Source: Vescimonas sanitatis (GTDB taxonomy: Bacteria; Bacillota; Clostridia; Oscillospirales; Oscillospiraceae). Taken from it: a stretch of DNA of 64,000 nucleotides. Both the position numbers and the translations under genes were made by a program. Of this stretch, positions 8,197 to 17,538 are shown one piece after another. The stretch's first letter is position 1; every line of letters begins with the position of its first letter. The notes under the pieces were generated by a model. It had not been told where the DNA came from. It searched no databases and was given only the letters and a program-made list of their open reading frames with translations. The stretch is taken from the NCBI RefSeq assembly GCF_049060325.1, contig NZ_JBMGPW010000010.1, positions 1 to 64,000 of the forward strand, read 5' to 3'.

Positions 8197-9189
8197 TCAG
8201 CGTTCCTCGCGGAAGTAGGAGAGACCGAGGGACGCAGGGGGCTGATCCTCCCGCTTTTTACGCAGGGACACGATGATCAGCACGATCAGAGTGATGACGT
8301 AGGGCAGCATCTTGTACAGCTCCTTGACAGCCATCTGTGCGCCGGTGGGCAGATAGATGTTCAGAATGTACAGACCACCAAACAGGATGGAGGCCAGAAT
8401 ACTGACATTGGGACGCCAGATGGTGAAGATGACCAGCGCGATGGCCAGCCAGCCGCGGTCACCGAAGGCGTTGTTGGACCACACGCCGTTGGCGTAGTCC
8501 ATGACGTAGTACAGTCCGCCCAGGCCCGCGATCATGGAGCCGATGCAGGTGGCCAGATACTTGTACTTGGTGACGTTGATGCCGGCGGCGTCGGCGGTGG
8601 AGGCGCTCTCGCCCACGGCGCGCAGGTGCAGGCCGGGACGGGTGTGGTTCAGGAAGTAGGACGCGCCCAGAGCGATGATGATGGCCACATAGGCCAAAAA
8701 GCCGTAGGACAGGAACAGCTCTCCGAACCAGCCGGTGCTGTCGGCGCCGGGCAACGTGGTCTTGAAGTACAGACTGGTGTTGGCCAGGGCGATGGAGGGA
8801 ACCTCGCTGTTGGTCAGCTTGATGAGGGAGCCGCCGAAGAAGTTGCCCACGCCCACGCCGAAGGTGGTCATGGCCAGACCGGTAACGTTCTGGTTGGCGC
8901 GGAGGGTGACGGTCAGGAAGCAGTAGAGCAGACCCATCAGCAGGGAGCCCAGCAGGGAGCACAGGATGGGGATCATGATGGCCAGAAAGCCGTTCAGCTG
9001 CCCGCCGGCGGCCTGCTCGTAGAAGAACGAGCCGATAACGCCGCTGATGCCGCCCACGTACATGATGCCGGGAATACCCAGGTTCAGGTTACCGGACTTC
9101 TCCGTGAGGATCTCGCCGGTGCTGCCGAACAGCAGGGGGATACCCTGCATGACCGCGCGGGGGAAGAAGGATACAAAGTCGAAGCCCAT
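8197..9189 (-). CDS. BMP-type ABC importer permease (NupQ/YufQ-like)
   Basis: Inner-membrane permease of 330 residues with about eight to nine hydrophobic spans. The segments SGNLNLGIPGIMYVGG and ESASTADAAGINV are characteristic of the second permease of BMP-family nucleoside importers. In such pairs it dimerises with the longer permease, encoded 3 nt upstream. Probable cargo is a purine nucleoside or nucleobase, inferred from the neighbouring deaminase and carbamoyl-metabolism genes. Confidence 0.9.
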   Translation of the reverse strand: MGFDFVSFFPRAVMQGIPLLFGSTGEILTEKSGNLNLGIPGIMYVGGISGVIGSFFYEQAAGGQLNGFLAIMIPILCSLLGSLLMGLLYCFLTVTLRANQNVTGLAMTTFGVGVGNFFGGSLIKLTNSEVPSIALANTSLYFKTTLPGADSTGWFGELFLSYGFLAYVAIIIALGASYFLNHTRPGLHLRAVGESASTADAAGINVTKYKYLATCIGSMIAGLGGLYYVMDYANGVWSNNAFGDRGWLAIALVIFTIWRPNVSILASILFGGLYILNIYLPTGAQMAVKELYKMLPYVITLIVLIIVSLRKKREDQPPASLGLSYFREER

Positions 9190-9192
9190 CCG

Positions 9193-10287
9193 TTACGCCT
9201 CCTTTTTGCTGCTCTTGCGCAGAGTGACCTTGTAGGTGATGAAGAACTCGGTAGCAATGATGAAGAACAGAATGATACCGGTCAGAATATCCGCGAAGGA
9301 CTGGTTCAGGCTGAAGGCGGTGGAGATCTCGCCGGCACCGCGATCCATGGTCACCAGCAGCAGGGAGGCGGCGATCATGATGAAGGGGTTGAACTTGGAC
9401 ATCCAGGACACCATGACGGCGGTAAAGCCGCGGCTGTCCACGATGGTGGTGGTCAGGGTGTGGCTGATGCCGGCGGTCAGGATATATCCCATCAGGCCGC
9501 AGATAGCGCCGGAGAGTACCATGGTGCGGATGATCACGCGATCCACCTTGATACCGGCATAGCTGGCGGTGCGCTGGCTCTCGCCAACGACGGCGATCTC
9601 ATAACCGTGCTTGCTGTATGTGAGATAGATATACATCATGCCGGTCAGCAGGGCGACCACCAGAATGGGGAGCAGCTGTGCCTGTCCGCCGATGCGGGGC
9701 AGCCAGCCGGCCTCGGAAGCCTGGTTGATAATGCCGATCTTACCGGCGCCCTTGGGCACCTCCCAGATAATGATAAAGTAGGAGGCCAGCTGCATGGCGA
9801 TATAGTTCATCATCAGGGTGAACAGCGTCTCGTTGGTGTTCCATCTGGCCTTGAAGAAGGCGGGCAGGAAGCCCCATACGGCGCCGGCCAGCAGCGCAGC
9901 CGCCAGAGAGATGACGATCAGCAGGAAATTGGAGACCTTGCCGCCCAGCAGGATCATGCAGGTGGTGGTGGCCAGGCAGCCGATCAGGGTCTGCCCCTCG
10001 GCGCCGATGTTCCAGAAGCGCATCTTGAATGCGGGCGTTACCGCTAAGGAGATACCCAGCAAGACGGCAACATTCTGTCCGGTGACCCAGATTTTACGGG
10101 AGGTGCCGAAGGCACCCTTGAGGATCGTGCCATAGACGGCGATGGGATCCTGACCGGTCAGCAGGGTGGTGATCAGTCCGCAGAACACCAGTGCCAGCAG
10201 CAGGATACCGCCGCGGATCAGCAGTGCCTTGGGCAGAGGCAGCGCATCGCGCTTGGAAATATGAAAGAGCGAACCTTTTTTATTCAT
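9193..10287 (-). CDS. BMP-type ABC importer permease (NupP/YufP-like)
   Basis: Permease of 364 residues with an N-terminal cytoplasmic segment and multiple spans. Typical motifs are FWNIGAEGQTLIG and VGESQRTASYAGIKV, the latter being the coupling helix for the ATPase. Its start overlaps the end of the ATPase gene by 8 nt. It functions with the neighbouring permease, the tandem-domain ATPase and the lipoprotein. Confidence 0.9.
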   Translation of the reverse strand: MNKKGSLFHISKRDALPLPKALLIRGGILLLALVFCGLITTLLTGQDPIAVYGTILKGAFGTSRKIWVTGQNVAVLLGISLAVTPAFKMRFWNIGAEGQTLIGCLATTTCMILLGGKVSNFLLIVISLAAALLAGAVWGFLPAFFKARWNTNETLFTLMMNYIAMQLASYFIIIWEVPKGAGKIGIINQASEAGWLPRIGGQAQLLPILVVALLTGMMYIYLTYSKHGYEIAVVGESQRTASYAGIKVDRVIIRTMVLSGAICGLMGYILTAGISHTLTTTIVDSRGFTAVMVSWMSKFNPFIMIAASLLLVTMDRGAGEISTAFSLNQSFADILTGIILFFIIATEFFITYKVTLRKSSKKEA

Positions 10288-11821
10288 CTGCCTTGCCTCC
10301 TTCCACGCGGGTCATCAGCGCGCCCACTTCCAGCTTGTTGGTTTTGCGGCCGTCCACCACGCCGGAAACCTGACCGCCGCACAGCACCACGATCCGGTCG
10401 CACAGCTCCAGCAGCACGTCCAGGTCCTCGCCTACATACACAACGGCGACGCCCTTCATCTTCTGCTCGGTCAGCAGGTTGTAGATGGTGTAAGATGTAT
10501 TGATGTCCAGACCACGGACAGCGTAGGCAGTCATCAGCACGGAGGGCTGCTGGGCGATCTCGCGGCCCACCAGCACCTTCTGCACGTTACCGCCGGACAT
10601 ACGGCGGACGGGGAAGTTGGTGCTGGGCGTGACCACCTCCAGCTCCTGCCAGATGCGCTGTGCCAGCGCCTCAGGATTTTTGCGGTCCAGGAAAATGCTG
10701 GCACCCTTGCGCCAGGAGCGGAGCATCATGTTGCCGGTCATGCCCATGGAGCCTACCAGACCCATACCCAGACGATCCTCGGGGACAAAGCTCATGGCCA
10801 CGCCGCTCTTGCGGATGTCCATGGGATCCATGCCCACCAGATTTTTCTCCTCGTTGGTCTCCGGGGAGATATAGGTCACGGTGCCGGAGCTGACGGGATA
10901 CAGGCCCGCGATGGACTCCAGCAGTTCACGTTGGCCGGAACCGGCGATACCCGCTACGCCCAGCACCTCGCCGGCGTTAACAGTAAAGCTCACGTTGTCC
11001 AAACGCTTGACGCCCAGCTCGTCGAACACGGTCAGCCCCTCGATCTTCAGCCGGGGCTCCACATTCACGGGGGTGGGGCGGTTGATATTCAACGACACGC
11101 TGTGGCCCACCATCATGTCGGTCAGGGACTGCTGGTCGGCGTCCTTGGTCAGCACGTCGCCTATGTACTCGCCCTTACGCAGCACGGCCACCCGGTCGGA
11201 TACGTCCAGCACCTCGTGGAGCTTGTGGGTGATGATGATGAGGGACTTGCCGTCGGCCTTCATGTTGCGCATGACGGCGAACAGCTTGTCCGTCTCCTGC
11301 GGGGTCAGCACGGCGGTGGGCTCGTCCAGAATCAGAATATCGGCACCGCGGTACAGCACCTTGACGATCTCCACGGTCTGCTTCTGGGAAACAGACATAT
11401 CATAGATCTTCATGTCCGGGTCGATATCAAAGCCGTATTTGTCACAGATGTCCTTGACCTTTTGACGTGCATTGTTCAGGTCAAGCTTGCCCTCCAGGCC
11501 GAGGATGATATTCTCGGTGGCGGTGAACAGGTCGACCAGCTTGAAGTGCTGGTGGATCATGCCGATACCCAGATCGAAGGCATCCTTGGGAGATGCGATG
11601 GTCACAGGCTTGTCGTGGACGTAGATCTGCCCCTCGTCGGGGAAGTAGATGCCGGAGAGCATGTTCATCAGCGTGGTCTTGCCGCTGCCGTTCTCGCCCA
11701 GCAGGGACAGGATCTCGCCTTCGTACAGTTCAAGGTTTACATCTTTGTTTGCGATGACCTTGCTGCCGAACCGCTTGGTGATGTTCTCCATTCTGATCGC
11801 GCATTTCTTTTCCAAGGCTGT
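10280..11821 (-). CDS. BMP-type ABC importer ATPase, tandem NBDs (NupO/YufO-like)
   Basis: Two fused nucleotide-binding domains. The first has Walker A GENGSGKTT, the signature-region sequence MSVSQKQTVEIVKVL and Walker B ILILDEPTAVLTP. The second is degenerate, with AGIAGSGQREL in place of Walker A and MSGGNVQKVLVGREI, the usual arrangement in RbsA/NupO-like proteins. In Walker B of the second domain, the expected DEPT is replaced by TAYAVRGLD. ATG 11821 has a Shine-Dalgarno site that sits too close; TTG 11815 is better spaced from AAAGGA and may be the true start. Confidence 0.9.
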   Translation of the reverse strand, partial: TALEKKCAIRMENITKRFGSKVIANKDVNLELYEGEILSLLGENGSGKTTLMNMLSGIYFPDEGQIYVHDKPVTIASPKDAFDLGIGMIHQHFKLVDLFTATENIILGLEGKLDLNNARQKVKDICDKYGFDIDPDMKIYDMSVSQKQTVEIVKVLYRGADILILDEPTAVLTPQETDKLFAVMRNMKADGKSLIIITHKLHEVLDVSDRVAVLRKGEYIGDVLTKDADQQSLTDMMVGHSVSLNINRPTPVNVEPRLKIEGLTVFDELGVKRLDNVSFTVNAGEVLGVAGIAGSGQRELLESIAGLYPVSSGTVTYISPETNEEKNLVGMDPMDIRKSGVAMSFVPEDRLGMGLVGSMGMTGNMMLRSWRKGASIFLDRKNPEALAQRIWQELEVVTPSTNFPVRRMSGGNVQKVLVGREIAQQPSVLMTAYAVRGLDINTSYTIYNLLTEQKMKGVAVVYVGEDLDVLLELCDRIVVLCGGQVSGVVDGRKTNKLEVGALMTRVEGGKADE

Positions 11822-11888
11822 CATCCTTTCTTTCGGCGCAGATGGCTGCAACACCTCGAATACGCCGGGGATAAATTCCATACGACTT

Positions 11889-11917
11889 ATTCTACCATAC
11901 ATGGTGAGCGTTGTAAA
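11889..11917 (-). promoter_or_regulatory. Promoter of the importer ATPase/permease genes
   Basis: Minus-strand TTTACA and TAGAAT with a 17-bp spacer. It allows ATPase and permeases to be transcribed independently of the lipoprotein gene, which has its own terminator. Confidence 0.6.
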
Positions 11918-12028
11918 TCAAAATCAGCAAAAAATTTGTCAGGTATATACAAAGAATGTGAGGTTACACAAGAAAGAGTCATTCTCTTTGTGTAAATCGT
12001 CAAAGCCGCGTGCAGGAGGGAAAAAGCA

Positions 12029-12058
12029 AGAGGTGGGCTGCCTGTGCAGCCCACCTCG
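12029..12058 (-). terminator. Terminator after the BMP lipoprotein gene
   Basis: A perfect 12-bp stem GAGGTGGGCTGC with its complement, followed on the minus strand by TTGCTTTTT. It separates the highly expressed binding protein from the transport genes. Confidence 0.88.
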
Positions 12059-12092
12059 TTGTGGTGCAATATGCTGTTGGAAAACCTGGCTA

Positions 12093-13328
12093 TTAGCCGC
12101 CGTAGTTGACATCCAGACGGTTGATGCCGTCGATCTCCAGATCGAAGTAAGGAGCGGAACGCTTCTCGGACTCAGCGAAGTAACCGTCATGCACGACCTC
12201 GGTGTCGGGGGTGTTATCGCTGTCGGCGTTGACGTCAGCCTGGTAGGAGGTCAGAGTCTCACCCTTCACAGTGAAGGTGGAGCAATCGAACACGTGGATC
12301 TCGCCCTTCTCCAGCTTCTCGGTAGCAGCGGCAATGGCCTCGGCAGTGCCTTCGGCGGCCACGGTGGTATTCAGGTCGGTCAGGACCACGGAGTTGGTGG
12401 CCAGAGTGCCGGTCCAGTCAGCAGCGATCTCGGTGCCGTCCATGACAGCCTTGATGGCATACTCATAGTAGGGCGCCCAGTTGATGCGGGAGGAGATGAT
12501 GTAGGTGTTGGGGCAGGCAGCCTGAGTGGAACCGTTGTAGGAAACGTTGGGAACACCGGCGTTCTCGCAGGCGGTAGGAGCACCCAGAGAGTCGGCGTGC
12601 TGGCTGATCAGCTTGCAGCCGCCCTGGATCAGCTTCTCGGCGCCTTCCTTCTCCAGAGTCTCATCGTACCAGCTGCCGGTGAAGGTCACGTCCATGGTGA
12701 CGGTGGGGCAGACGGACTTGGCACCCAGATAGAAGGAGGTGTAACCGGAAACCACTTCGGCGTAGGTGAAGGCACCCACATAGCCCATCTTGGCCTCTTC
12801 AGCCTTGATGTCGCCGGCATCGATCATCGCGTTCAGCTTCAGACCGGCAGCGATACCGGCCAGATAGCGGCCCTCATAGATGGAGGCGAAAGCGTTGTGG
12901 TAGTTGGCCAGACCCTCGGTGTGAGCGCGGGTACCGGTGCTGTGGCAGAACTGCACCTCGGGGTTCGCCTTGGCGACCTCGATCATGTAAGGCTCATGAC
13001 CGAAGCTGTCGGCAAAGATGATGTTGCAGCCGGCATCCACCAGATCAGCGGCGACCTCGGCGCACTGCTCGGTCTCACCCACGTTGGTCTTGATGAAGTA
13101 ATCCTCATTCTCGACCAGACCCAGGTTGGCGCAGGCTTCCTTGGCGGCATCGATGAAGTTCTTGTCATAGGTGGAGTTTTCATCATGCAGGGTGATGAAG
13201 CCGACCTTGACCTTGGCAGCGGTAGCATCACCGTCGCCGTTGCCCTGAGTGTCGTCCTTCTTCTCACCGCAGGCCACCAGGCTCAGAGCCATGACCAGGG
13301 CGAGGAGCATTGCAAGGAACTTTTTCAT
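12093..13328 (-). CDS. BMP-family lipoprotein, purine/nucleoside-binding protein
   Basis: Extracytoplasmic substrate-binding protein of 411 residues. The signal peptide MKKFLAMLLALVMALSLVAC ends in a lipobox whose cysteine is residue 20, so it is membrane-anchored. The BMP/Med fold is indicated by KVGFITLHDENSTYDKNF, DAGCNIIFADSFGH and AGIAAGL. Start chosen at ATG 13328 with GGAGGAAAACAAG ahead. It feeds the permease and ATPase encoded downstream. Its leader, about 110 nt long, can form alternative hairpins. Confidence 0.92.
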   Translation of the reverse strand: MKKFLAMLLALVMALSLVACGEKKDDTQGNGDGDATAAKVKVGFITLHDENSTYDKNFIDAAKEACANLGLVENEDYFIKTNVGETEQCAEVAADLVDAGCNIIFADSFGHEPYMIEVAKANPEVQFCHSTGTRAHTEGLANYHNAFASIYEGRYLAGIAAGLKLNAMIDAGDIKAEEAKMGYVGAFTYAEVVSGYTSFYLGAKSVCPTVTMDVTFTGSWYDETLEKEGAEKLIQGGCKLISQHADSLGAPTACENAGVPNVSYNGSTQAACPNTYIISSRINWAPYYEYAIKAVMDGTEIAADWTGTLATNSVVLTDLNTTVAAEGTAEAIAAATEKLEKGEIHVFDCSTFTVKGETLTSYQADVNADSDNTPDTEVVHDGYFAESEKRSAPYFDLEIDGINRLDVNYGG

Positions 13329-13353
13329 TCTTGTTTTCCTCCTTAAAATATGT

Positions 13354-13440
13354 GACGCACGCCTGAAAGTAAGGCAAATTTTGACGTGCGTCTGAACAAC
13401 GGGCGTCCGCCCGGTATTCACGCGACTCATAAGAACGTGA
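13354..13440 (-). promoter_or_regulatory. Structured leader of the BMP lipoprotein mRNA
   Basis: The leader holds a hairpin GGGC..GCCC (13401-13412) and, just before the Shine-Dalgarno site, GACGCACG pairing with CGTGCGTC (13354-13361 with 13385-13392). The CGTG of the distal hairpin's arm can alternatively pair with CACG at 13419-13422. I do not recognise a known aptamer. Confidence 0.4.
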
Positions 13441-13442
13441 GT

Positions 13443-13471
13443 ATTATACAGGATTTCACCGCCGATTTCAA
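13443..13471 (-). promoter_or_regulatory. Promoter of the BMP lipoprotein gene
   Basis: Minus-strand TTGAAA and consensus TATAAT with a 17-bp spacer. Confidence 0.78.
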
Positions 13472-13602
13472 CAGAAAATGTGAATTACGGCAAAATTTAT
13501 TTCTGACGCACAAAAAATCTTTGTAAATCTTGTGCAGTATGCGGCATTTGATAGAAATTTCCCGTTCCGAAATACCCGTTCCATATGGCAGGGATAAGCG
13601 CG

Positions 13603-14538
13603 TTACTGATGAATACGGGTGCCGGTCTTGCCCTCGATACCGTCCTTGGCCTTTTCGAGCAGGGTGATAAGGGCGGTACGGCCGGCCTTGGACTCGGCGA
13701 ACTTCACCGCGGCCTGGACCTTGGGCAGCATGGAGCCCTTGGCAAACTGGTTCTCCTCCATGTACCTGTAGGCTTCGGCGGGGGTCAGATCGTCCAGACC
13801 CTTCTGATCGGGCTTGTTGTAGTTGATGGCCACCTTCTCCACGGCGGTCAGGATGATGAGCATATCGGCGTCCAGCAGCTCGGCCAGCAGCTCGCTGCCG
13901 AAGTCCTTGTCAATGACGGCAGGGGTGCCGGAGAGCTTGCTGCCCTCGCGGATGACGGGGATTCCGCCGCCGCCCACGGCGATGACCACGTGACCGGCGT
14001 CTACCAGCGCCTTGATGCTGGCCTTTTCCACGATGTCAAAGGGCTTGGGGGAGGGAACGACCTGGCGATAGCCGCGGCCGGCGTCCTCTACCATGGTGTA
14101 ACCCTTCTCGGCGGCGATGCGGTCCGCCGTCTCCTTGTCATAAAAAGCGCCCACGGGCTTGGTGGGGTTCTGGAAGGCTGGGTCGTCCTTGGACACCACG
14201 GTCTGGGTCACGATGGTAGCCACGGGCTTGTCCATGCCGCGGCTGGCCAGCTCATTGCCGATGGCCTGCTGCAGGTGATAGCCGATGTAGCCCTCGGACA
14301 TGGCGCCGCACTCAGGGAAGGGCATATCGGCCTTGATGGCCTTGGCCTCGGCAGCGGTGGACAGGCCCAGATTGATCATACCCACCTGGGGGCCGTTGCC
14401 GTGGGCGACCACGACTTCATTGCCTGCAGCGATCAGGTCCACGATGGACTTGGCGGTCTCGGTGACCAGTTGGAGCTGCTCAGCGGCGGTATTGCCCAGT
14501 GCGTTGCCGCCCAGCGCGATAACGATTCTCTTAGACAT
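13603..14538 (-). CDS. arcC: Carbamate kinase
   Basis: Amino-acid-kinase-family protein of 311 residues that makes ATP from carbamoyl phosphate and ADP, releasing carbamate. Seen are IALGGNAL at the N-terminus, VVAHGNGPQVG, and VIAVGGGGIPVI before the ATP-binding C-terminal half (DKDFGSELLAELL). With YgeW and YgeY alongside, it is the expected energy-yielding last step of purine-ring fermentation (the YqeA role in the E. coli yge/yqe cluster) rather than of the arginine deiminase pathway, for which no ArcA is seen. Confidence 0.93.
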   Translation of the reverse strand: MSKRIVIALGGNALGNTAAEQLQLVTETAKSIVDLIAAGNEVVVAHGNGPQVGMINLGLSTAAEAKAIKADMPFPECGAMSEGYIGYHLQQAIGNELASRGMDKPVATIVTQTVVSKDDPAFQNPTKPVGAFYDKETADRIAAEKGYTMVEDAGRGYRQVVPSPKPFDIVEKASIKALVDAGHVVIAVGGGGIPVIREGSKLSGTPAVIDKDFGSELLAELLDADMLIILTAVEKVAINYNKPDQKGLDDLTPAEAYRYMEENQFAKGSMLPKVQAAVKFAESKAGRTALITLLEKAKDGIEGKTGTRIHQ

Positions 14539-14639
14539 AATGCTCTACCTCACTGTTTTCATTTTTCCATCTCCGCGTGCCCATTCTGAAGCGCAGGGGA
14601 AAGGGCGTTTTCGGGGCGAGGAGGAGACGGTGCTTAGAT

Positions 14640-14669
14640 AGTATAACACAGATTGTATACAGTACACAA
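14640..14669 (-). promoter_or_regulatory. Promoter and candidate operator of the carbamate kinase gene
   Basis: A TATACT -10 hexamer (14640-14645, minus strand) lies downstream of the near-palindrome TTGTATAC-A-GTACACAA (14653-14669), whose arms match at 7 of 8 positions. The palindrome covers the spacer and -35 region, where a repressor or the YheO-type regulator could bind. The regulator identity is inference. Confidence 0.5.
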
Positions 14670-14717
14670 TATCTATCACCCACAACATTTACACAAAAAT
14701 GCGGCAGGGGACAGAAA

Positions 14718-14746
14718 ATAGCGGGAGGGGGAGCCCCTCCCGCTAT
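14718..14746 (-). terminator. Terminator after ygeW
   Basis: A GC-rich stem AGCGGGAGGG with its complement, followed by ATTTTCTG on the minus strand, placed just behind the ygeW stop. Confidence 0.82.
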
Positions 14747-14758
14747 CGGGTCGATTAT

Positions 14759-15952
14759 TTAGAACTTCTTGCGGGTGTCCTTGGTCTCGTCCAGCTCCAT
14801 CAGGGCCTTGACGGGATCCTTCACCTGGGCCATGAAGATCATGGCGGCGATGATATAGGGCTTGTAGGAGGCCTGCTTGTACAGAGGCACGATGTAGCGG
14901 TCGAACACGGAGTTGTCTACCTCGCCCTCGGCGCAGCTCAGACCGGTGATGTCGGCGGGCAGGCAATGCAGGTACAGGGCCTTGCCGTCCTTGGTGAGCT
15001 TCATCATCTCTTCGGTGCAGGCCCAATCCTTGTGCTGGGCGTTCTGGGCCAGCAGGCGCTTCTCCAGTGCGTCAATGCCCTCCTTGTCGCCGGCGGCGTA
15101 CAGCTTGGTGCGCTCTTCCATGGCGGCATAGGAAGCCCAGCTCTTAGGATACACGATATCGGCATCCTTGAAGGCCTCGGCCATGCTGTTGGTCTTGTGG
15201 AACTTGGAGCCGTACTTCTCGCAGTTCTTGCGGGCGACCTCTTCCACCTCGGGCATCACGTCATAGCCCTCGGGATGGGCCAGGGTCACGTCCATGCCGA
15301 AGCGGGTGAACAGGCCGATCACGCCCTGGGGCACGGACAGGGGCTTGCCGTAGGAGGGAGAATAGGCCCAGGTCATAGCGACCTTCTTGCCCTTCAGGTT
15401 CTCCACGCCGCCGAAGTAGTGGATGACGTGCAGCATATCGGCCATGCACTGGGTGGGATGGTCCACGTCGCACTGCAGGTTCACCAGGGTGGGCTGCTGC
15501 TCCAGGATACCGTCGCGGTAGCCTTCCTTCACGGCGTCCATAAAGGTCTTCTGATACTTGTGGCCCTCGCCGATGAACATATCATCGCGGATGCCGATGA
15601 CGTCGGCCATGAAGGACACCATGTTCGCGGTCTCACGGACGGTCTCGCCGTGGGCGATCTGGGACTTCTTCTCATCCAGGTCCTGGACCTCCAGGCCCAG
15701 CAGGTTGCAGGCGGAGGCGAAGGAGAAGCGGGTACGGGTGGAGTTGTCGCGGAAGATGGAGATGCCCAGGCCGGAATCGAACACGCGGGTGCTCTTGTTG
15801 CGCTCGCGCAGGTCGCGCAGGGCGTCGGCCACGGTGAAGATGGCGTCGATCTCATCATCGGTCTTGTCCCAAGTCCAATAGAAATCAGTCTTGTACATAT
15901 TGTTGATGTTCAGGGTAGACAGATGGCGTGCCAGTTCAACAGTCTTGCTCAT
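14759..15952 (-). CDS. ygeW: Knotted carbamoyltransferase YgeW
   Basis: Carbamoyltransferase of 397 residues with the carbamoyl-phosphate loop FRDNSTRTRFSFASA and the second-domain loop LHCLPADITG. YgeW-family proteins have a knotted fold and lack activity with ornithine or aspartate. They occur with selenium-linked purine genes and are thought to act on a ring-opened purine intermediate. It precedes ygeY by about 50 nt in opposite reading order (ygeY first), so the two form one minus-strand operon. Confidence 0.92.
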   Translation of the reverse strand: MSKTVELARHLSTLNINNMYKTDFYWTWDKTDDEIDAIFTVADALRDLRERNKSTRVFDSGLGISIFRDNSTRTRFSFASACNLLGLEVQDLDEKKSQIAHGETVRETANMVSFMADVIGIRDDMFIGEGHKYQKTFMDAVKEGYRDGILEQQPTLVNLQCDVDHPTQCMADMLHVIHYFGGVENLKGKKVAMTWAYSPSYGKPLSVPQGVIGLFTRFGMDVTLAHPEGYDVMPEVEEVARKNCEKYGSKFHKTNSMAEAFKDADIVYPKSWASYAAMEERTKLYAAGDKEGIDALEKRLLAQNAQHKDWACTEEMMKLTKDGKALYLHCLPADITGLSCAEGEVDNSVFDRYIVPLYKQASYKPYIIAAMIFMAQVKDPVKALMELDETKDTRKKF

Positions 15953-16003
15953 TTTGATCGTTCTCCTTGTATGTTTAATATAGCGTATATGGCGTATGAT
16001 CGA

Positions 16004-17401
16004 TTACTTGATGTCGTTGCCGGTCAGCTCCTGGCGGAAGCTGGTGGCGGAGCCGTCCTTGTTCTCGGGCTTGTACAGGCCGGGAACGGCGGCGTACAGG
16101 GCGGCGCAGGTCACCAGGTCCTGCTTGAAGGTCACCTCGTTGGGAGCGTGCGCCTGGGACTCGGCACCGGGGCCGAAGCCCACGCAGGGGATGCCGTAGC
16201 GGCCCTGGATGGACACGCCGTTGGTGGAGAACGTCCACTTGTCGGTCAGGGGACGGCCCTCGCGCTTGGAGGCAGCCAGCTCGGTGGGCATCAAACGCTT
16301 GTCGCCCCACAGGTTGTGGTGGGCGTCCACCAGGGCCTGGACGTGAGGAGCAGTCTCCTTGTTGATCCAGGTGGGGAAGAAGCACTCAGTCTCATATACA
16401 TGGCCGGTCCATGCGGGACGGTCATACATATACATGGACACCTTCACGTCCTTGGCATACTTCTTGCAGGCGGGCAGGTCCTCGATCTCCTTCAGGCAGG
16501 ACTGATAGGTCTCGCCGGCGGTCATGCGGCGGTCGATGGAGATGGCGCAGCTGTCGGCCACAGCGCAGCGGGAGGGGGAGGTGTAGAAGATCTGGCTGGT
16601 GGTGCAGGTGCCGCGGCCCAGGAAGCGGGCGTCCTCATAGTGCTCGGGGTTGAACTTGGGATCCAGCATCTTCACCAGGCCGTTGATCTCGGTGGAGCCG
16701 TCGGCGGGGTTCTCGTTCAGGTCACGGACGTTCAGGATGACCTCGGCCATCTTGTGGATGGCGTTGTCGCCGCGCTCGGGGGCGGAACCGTGGCAGGACA
16801 CGCCGTGCATATCCACGCGGATCTCCATACGGCCGCGGTGGCCGCGGTAGATGCCGCCGTCGGTAGGCTCGGTGGAGATAACGAATTCGATCTTGCTGCG
16901 GGCGTCCTCAGGACCGTTGAAGTACTCATTGACGATGGACTGCCAGCACATACCGTCGCAGTCCTCCTCCTGCACGGAGCCCACGACCATCATCTTGTAG
17001 CCCTTGGGCAGCAGGTCCAGATCCTTCATGATCTTCACGCCGTAGGCGGCGGCGGCCATGCCGCCCTCCTGGTCGGAACCGCCGCGGCCGTAGATGATGT
17101 CATCGGTCTCATAGCCCTTGTAGGGGTCGGCTTCCCAGTTTTCGATATTGCCGATGCCAACAGTATCGATGTGGCTGTCGATGGCGATGATCTTGTCGCC
17201 CTCGCCCATCCAGCCGATGACGTTGCCCAGCTTGTCGAACTCCACCTTGTCATAGCCCAGGGCCTTCAGCTCCTCGGCGATGCGCTTGACGACGCCCTCT
17301 TCCTCACAAGACTCGGAAGGGATGGCGATCATGTCCCGCAGGAACTTGACCATAGCGGGTTTGTACGCCTCGGCGGCGTTTCTGATGGCAGCAAAATCCA
17401 T
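16004..17401 (-). CDS. ygeY: YgeY-family selenium-metabolism hydrolase (M20 fold)
   Basis: M20-type metallohydrolase of 465 residues. Metal and catalytic residues appear in IAIDSHIDTVG, in YGRGGSDQEGGMAA and in VGSVQEEDCDGM (Glu-Glu base/ligand). The start at ATG 17401 has GGAGGT ahead. YgeY homologues sit in clusters for anaerobic urate/purine breakdown, probably hydrolysing an amide of a ring-opened intermediate. It is first in the operon with ygeW, divergent from the YheO-type regulator. Confidence 0.92.
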   Translation of the reverse strand: MDFAAIRNAAEAYKPAMVKFLRDMIAIPSESCEEEGVVKRIAEELKALGYDKVEFDKLGNVIGWMGEGDKIIAIDSHIDTVGIGNIENWEADPYKGYETDDIIYGRGGSDQEGGMAAAAYGVKIMKDLDLLPKGYKMMVVGSVQEEDCDGMCWQSIVNEYFNGPEDARSKIEFVISTEPTDGGIYRGHRGRMEIRVDMHGVSCHGSAPERGDNAIHKMAEVILNVRDLNENPADGSTEINGLVKMLDPKFNPEHYEDARFLGRGTCTTSQIFYTSPSRCAVADSCAISIDRRMTAGETYQSCLKEIEDLPACKKYAKDVKVSMYMYDRPAWTGHVYETECFFPTWINKETAPHVQALVDAHHNLWGDKRLMPTELAASKREGRPLTDKWTFSTNGVSIQGRYGIPCVGFGPGAESQAHAPNEVTFKQDLVTCAALYAAVPGLYKPENKDGSATSFRQELTGNDIK

Positions 17402-17469
17402 AATGTACCTCCGCAAAAATTTTATCAAATTCTGTGTTAAAAACGGGTAAACGGTTTTTACCATCTCCT

Positions 17470-17497
17470 ATCATAGCACATGGCGGCCGGATGTCAA
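17470..17497 (-). promoter_or_regulatory. Promoter of ygeY-ygeW
   Basis: Minus-strand TTGACA and TATGAT with a 16-bp spacer. The divergent regulator promoter lies 40 bp away, so one bound regulator could control both. Confidence 0.75.
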
Positions 17498-17538
17498 ACA
17501 AAAATTTAGGAAATCAAAAAGTTTTTCAGAAAAAACCG

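Noticed and set aside
13328..13442. A standard guanine riboswitch before the BMP lipoprotein gene
   Set aside because: The TATAAT there is a -10 box with a matched -35, and the GTTTCTAC core and P3 loop of purine aptamers are missing.
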